Assembly: GCF_031822435.1 (NCBI RefSeq)
Contig: NZ_JAVQLW010000004.1
Location: 62,001-126,000 of the forward strand
Length of the DNA: 64,000 bases
Direction of reading: 5' to 3'
Source of the DNA: Paracoccus sp. MBLB3053
GTDB taxonomy: Bacteria > Pseudomonadota > Alphaproteobacteria > Rhodobacterales > Rhodobacteraceae
Both the position numbers and the translations under genes were made by a program. A model generated the notes under the pieces. The model did not search any database. It was not told where the DNA came from and saw only the letters and a program-made list of their open reading frames with translations. Below are positions 61,458 to 64,000 of this stretch, one piece after another. Every line of letters starts with the position of its first letter. Position 1 is the first letter of the stretch.

Positions 61458-62636
61458 ATGAGGACCCCAATTGTCCGAGTGATCTACCCGGTGCTGCCCG
61501 ATGGCATGACGCTCGGCCATGTCATCGAACTCGTCGAGCGCCTGGCCCGGCAGCTCGGCCTTGGCGCTGCGCGCCGCGCCGTGCTCTTGCGGATGATGCG
61601 GCACACGGCGCCGGCAGATTGGCGTGATCCCGGCTGTGATCCGGTCTGTTTCCGCGCCCAGCAGGACCTGGCGCGCGATCTTGGCGTCAGCGACCGGACA
61701 TTACGTCTGCATGAGAAGGGGCTGGAAGCGCTTGGGTTCATTCGGGTCGATACTGCCGCCAATGGCCGGCGCTCCGGCCGGCACCTCTCCCATGGTCGGC
61801 GGCTCGGGATCAACTTTCGGCCGTTGCTGGAAAATCTCGGGCGGCTGCTCGAAATGGATGCCGAGCATCGCGAGGAGACGCATCGTATCTCTGTGCTGCG
61901 GCTCGAATGCTCAGCCGCCAAGCGAGACGCGAAGCAGGCGATCGGAAACTTGCTGGAGCAGGATCCGAAGCATGCCGCCTTGCCGGATCTGCTGCGACGC
62001 TTCTCCTCCTGGCCGCGTCGCTATGCCGGTTTCCGCTGCTCCGAGGATCTCGCCTGCCATCTCGCAGCTATCGACGCGCTTCTGGCCGAGGTGCGGGGCT
62101 ATCTCGCATGTCGTCCAGAAACTTCCGCCATGGCGGAAGCCGAGCTTCCGGCAATAGGAAAGACAACTCCAAAGAATCTTGTAAGAGCGGGGTCAGATCA
62201 AGCGGCAGGACGACCGCCGGTCACGCCCCGACATTCGAAGAGGGGAAATGCAGAAGAAACAAGAGACAGGGATGATCTGAACTGGCTCACGCCGGAGATG
62301 GTCAGAGAGATGGCGGGATCGGATTTCCGCTTCTGTCTCGAGGCGCTTTGCCCGACCGGCGAAATCACCGGGCGCAGCTTGCGCAGCGCAGCGATCATGT
62401 TGCTGCGCGATCTCGGAATTACGGAGCCTGCTTGGGAAGAAGCCCTGGACCAACTGGGATCGCTTCGCGCGTCCCTCACGGTGCTGTTGATCGAGGCGAA
62501 CCGGGACCATCCCCAGGCGCCGGTTCGGGTTCCTGGTGCCATGCTGCGCGACTTTGTCGCGCGGGACCGACGGGGCGAGTTCAACCTCTCTGGCGCGCTG
62601 AAAGGCTTGTGGCGGCGGAAGCGGGACGCAGCATGA
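61458..62636 (+). CDS. repC: Plasmid replication initiator RepC
   Basis: A 392-aa protein with the RepC winged-helix N-terminal domain (RQLGLGAARRAVLLRMMRHT; RAQQDLARDLGVSDRTLRLH; EKGLEALGFIRVD) and C-terminal RepC domain (LNWLTPEMVREMAGSDFRFC; SLRSAAIMLLRDLGI). It is long enough to be complete. GAGGAG lies 7 bases before the ATG; a longer start at 61401 is less likely. No repA/repB partition genes precede it, which is unusual; the probable antisense RNA upstream fits RepC copy control. In repABC plasmids the origin lies within repC; here an AT-richer patch is near 62155-62190. Confidence 0.9.
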   Translation: MRTPIVRVIYPVLPDGMTLGHVIELVERLARQLGLGAARRAVLLRMMRHTAPADWRDPGCDPVCFRAQQDLARDLGVSDRTLRLHEKGLEALGFIRVDTAANGRRSGRHLSHGRRLGINFRPLLENLGRLLEMDAEHREETHRISVLRLECSAAKRDAKQAIGNLLEQDPKHAALPDLLRRFSSWPRRYAGFRCSEDLACHLAAIDALLAEVRGYLACRPETSAMAEAELPAIGKTTPKNLVRAGSDQAAGRPPVTPRHSKRGNAEETRDRDDLNWLTPEMVREMAGSDFRFCLEALCPTGEITGRSLRSAAIMLLRDLGITEPAWEEALDQLGSLRASLTVLLIEANRDHPQAPVRVPGAMLRDFVARDRRGEFNLSGALKGLWRRKRDAA

Positions 62637-62968
62637 TCCGGACAGGTTTCCTAATGTGGGTTCTGGCCTCATGCCTCTGGTCTTTTCCGGCACTCGGGCA
62701 GGGGGCTGTGGCCACAGGCGACTGCCTGCCGCCAGAAGAGCCGTTCCTACCGGGAGATGATGCGGCACTGGCGCGCTATGCCGATCTCATCGCGGCAGAT
62801 TTCGAGCGCTATTTTGCGGCGAGTTCGGATTATTTCGCCTGCATGGACGCCACCCGCCAGATCGAGTTCGCGCGGGCGCAGCAGGTCTCGGACCGGCACC
62901 GGCAATTTCTTGATCGGCTGGATCTGTTGGGGCTCAGTGCCAGGGCAGCACTGGGGCAGAAACCGTGA
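62633..62968 (+). CDS. Secreted 111-aa unknown protein after repC
   Basis: Signal peptide MIRTGFLMWVLASCLWSFPA (ALGQ), then a helical domain ARYADLIAADFERYFAASSD, YFACMDATRQIEFARAQQVS and DRHRQFLDRLDLLGL with two cysteines. The ATG overlaps the repC stop (ATGA). It resembles small periplasmic proteins of conjugative elements; function is unknown. Confidence 0.72.
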   Translation: MIRTGFLMWVLASCLWSFPALGQGAVATGDCLPPEEPFLPGDDAALARYADLIAADFERYFAASSDYFACMDATRQIEFARAQQVSDRHRQFLDRLDLLGLSARAALGQKP

Positions 62969-63207
62969 GCGACAGGCGCCACCCGACCGGTTTCTTCGTC
63001 AAGCCAGCCTATCGGACGAAATCCGGAAAGGTGCAGCTCGCGATCTATGTTCAGGCGTTGCCGCGGCGCGGCGAGAACGGCGAATTGCTGACCGTGCGCG
63101 CCATGCCGCTGCTCCTGGCCAGCAATGCCCTCGACGATCCAGAGCACTTTCTCGGCATCGTGGCGGAAATCCTGAATACGGTGATTTCGGAGGAGGGCGG
63201 GTGCTGA
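62965..63207 (+). CDS. Small 80-aa unknown protein
   Basis: GTG start overlapping the previous stop (GTGA); MSDRRHPTGFFVKPAYRTKS, GKVQLAIYVQALPRRGENGE, LLTVRAMPLLLASNALDDPE. No domain recognised. It is translationally coupled to the 111-aa gene and lies just before the convergent Fic gene. Confidence 0.65.
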   Translation: MSDRRHPTGFFVKPAYRTKSGKVQLAIYVQALPRRGENGELLTVRAMPLLLASNALDDPEHFLGIVAEILNTVISEEGGC

Positions 63208-63214
63208 CCGATTC

Positions 63215-64000
63215 TTATGCCAGTTTGGTCATGTCGGGGAGGTTCAGCCAATAGCGTGTATGCCGACGTTCGCCGGTTCGAAACAAAGCGCCTTGTTCGA
63301 CCAGATCATGGAGGTCGCGGGTGGCGGTGGCACGAGAGGTCCCGGTGATCGAAAGGTATTTTTCGGCGCTGAGCCCCCCTTGAAACCCGGACGGGCCTTC
63401 GCGGAACATGCGCTCGATCGCTTTGCTTTGGCGATCATTCAACTGGTTCCGATGCAAGTCGTAGAAACGGGCTTTCGCAATATAGAAGTCGACACGATCG
63501 AGGGTGACCTTTTGGGCATCGAGAACCGTCTGCCCGAACCAGACCAGCCAGTCGGTGACCTGCAGCGTCTTTTGATGGGTTTCCAGTTGTCCGTAATAGT
63601 TCTTCCTGTCTCTTTCTATCGTATAGGCGAGTGCAATCAGGCTTGGCTGGCCAATGCTTTGCGCCAGCGATTTTTCCGCCAGAGCTCGGCCGATACGCCC
63701 ATTACCATCCTCTAAGGGATGGACGCTTTCGAAATAGAGGTGCGCAAGACCCGCGCGTGTCAGTGCGGGCAGGGGTCTCTTCCCCTCTGGGCCCGTCTGA
63801 TTGAACCATTCGATGAGGGTTTCCATTTCGCCGGCCATCTGACGCGAAGGCGGGGCCTCGAAATGAATGATCGGGCGCTCGGCGCGGCCAGAGACGATCT
63901 GCATCGCCTCGTCATGCCAGCGATAGGCACCGATCTTGTCCAGACCACGATCATGCGACAATAGCATGCCGTGCCAGCGCCAGAGAGTTTCGTGATCGAG
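63215..64000 (-). CDS. Fic-domain protein (5' end cut by window edge)
   Basis: The frame is open to the right edge (LWRWHGMLLSHDRGLDKIG at the start of the visible part, DUF4172-like), so the N-terminus is missing. The Fic core is HPLEDGNGRIGR with catalytic His, and PPSRQMAGEMETLIEWFNQ forms the flap region. A C-terminal winged helix (QSKAIERMFREG; YLSITGTSRATATRDLHDLV) suggests DNA binding. Fic proteins transfer AMP to target proteins and often form toxin-antitoxin modules. An inhibitory alpha-helix motif is not visible in this part. Confidence 0.9.
   Translation of the reverse strand, partial: LDHETLWRWHGMLLSHDRGLDKIGAYRWHDEAMQIVSGRAERPIIHFEAPPSRQMAGEMETLIEWFNQTGPEGKRPLPALTRAGLAHLYFESVHPLEDGNGRIGRALAEKSLAQSIGQPSLIALAYTIERDRKNYYGQLETHQKTLQVTDWLVWFGQTVLDAQKVTLDRVDFYIAKARFYDLHRNQLNDRQSKAIERMFREGPSGFQGGLSAEKYLSITGTSRATATRDLHDLVEQGALFRTGERRHTRYWLNLPDMTKLA

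Noticed and set aside
1..64000. CRISPR arrays, tRNA or rRNA genes
   Set aside because: No regularly spaced direct repeats, tRNA-like cloverleaf with CCA end or rRNA-like sequence was noticed on either strand by eye.

Overview
The window is GC-rich DNA from an alphaproteobacterium. Codon use, the plasmid-type RepC, the VirB/VirD4 conjugation operon, the TRAP and amide ABC transporters and several decaying IS fragments suggest a Rhodobacterales member such as Paracoccus (inference; no rRNA or marker gene is present). The right half looks like a conjugative plasmid or plasmid-derived integrative element. The left half is an accessory catabolic region built of cassettes separated by dispersed repeats and gene remnants.

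Layout. 1-7178 (minus strand): outer-membrane channel, secreted arylsulfatase and two DUF1254/DUF1214 proteins, with a dead DUF1214 copy between the latter. 7401-9072: a repeat, the tail of an old-yellow-enzyme gene, an NAD(P)-binding protein and a TetR regulator. 9333-11453: a lone AT-richer gene joining a GHKL ATPase to a PD-(D/E)XK nuclease-like domain, a candidate defence gene. 12238-14246: NTF2-like protein and amidase. 14666-26423: a complete amide/lactam module, with hydantoinase/oxoprolinase HyuA-HyuB plus AmiC-like sensor and AmiR-like antiterminator on one strand, and a five-gene urea/amide ABC transporter diverging from them. 26759-29250: two divergent single-membrane-segment proteins of unknown function, then relaxase and IS66 scraps. 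29350-35256: sugar-acid cassette (FadR-type regulator, enolase-superfamily dehydratase, SDR dehydrogenase, TRAP transporter). 35371-36295: IS21 and nuclease remnants. 36432-37481: nucleotidyltransferase-like gene behind its own promoter/operator.

37609-51289 is a tightly overlapping minus-strand type IV secretion operon: a 131-aa ORF, virB1, B2, B3, B4, a VirB7-like lipoprotein, a VirB5-like protein with a lytic transglycosylase domain inside it, virB5, a 191-aa ORF, virB6, B8, B9, B10, B11, a 52-aa ORF, virD4. A LuxR-type regulator with a lux-box-like palindrome lies just upstream. 53030-57455 is an intradiol ring-cleavage cluster (dioxygenase, GST-like protein, muconate cycloisomerase, enol-lactone hydrolase, LysR regulator). 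57573-59316 holds IS481 and IS3 elements; the IS3 copy abuts a truncated EthD-like gene followed by a maleate-isomerase-like gene. 60408-63207 carries small element genes and an orphan repC preceded by a probable antisense counter-transcript RNA. A Fic gene runs off the right end.

Most notable points: the operator geometry ATTTGCA-N14-TGCAAAT occurs both at the head of the T4SS operon and at the gene before repC; the repC antisense RNA candidate; the nested SLT domain; the GHKL-nuclease gene; and a dispersed repeat whose stem shows a compensatory base change. No tRNA, rRNA or CRISPR array was seen.
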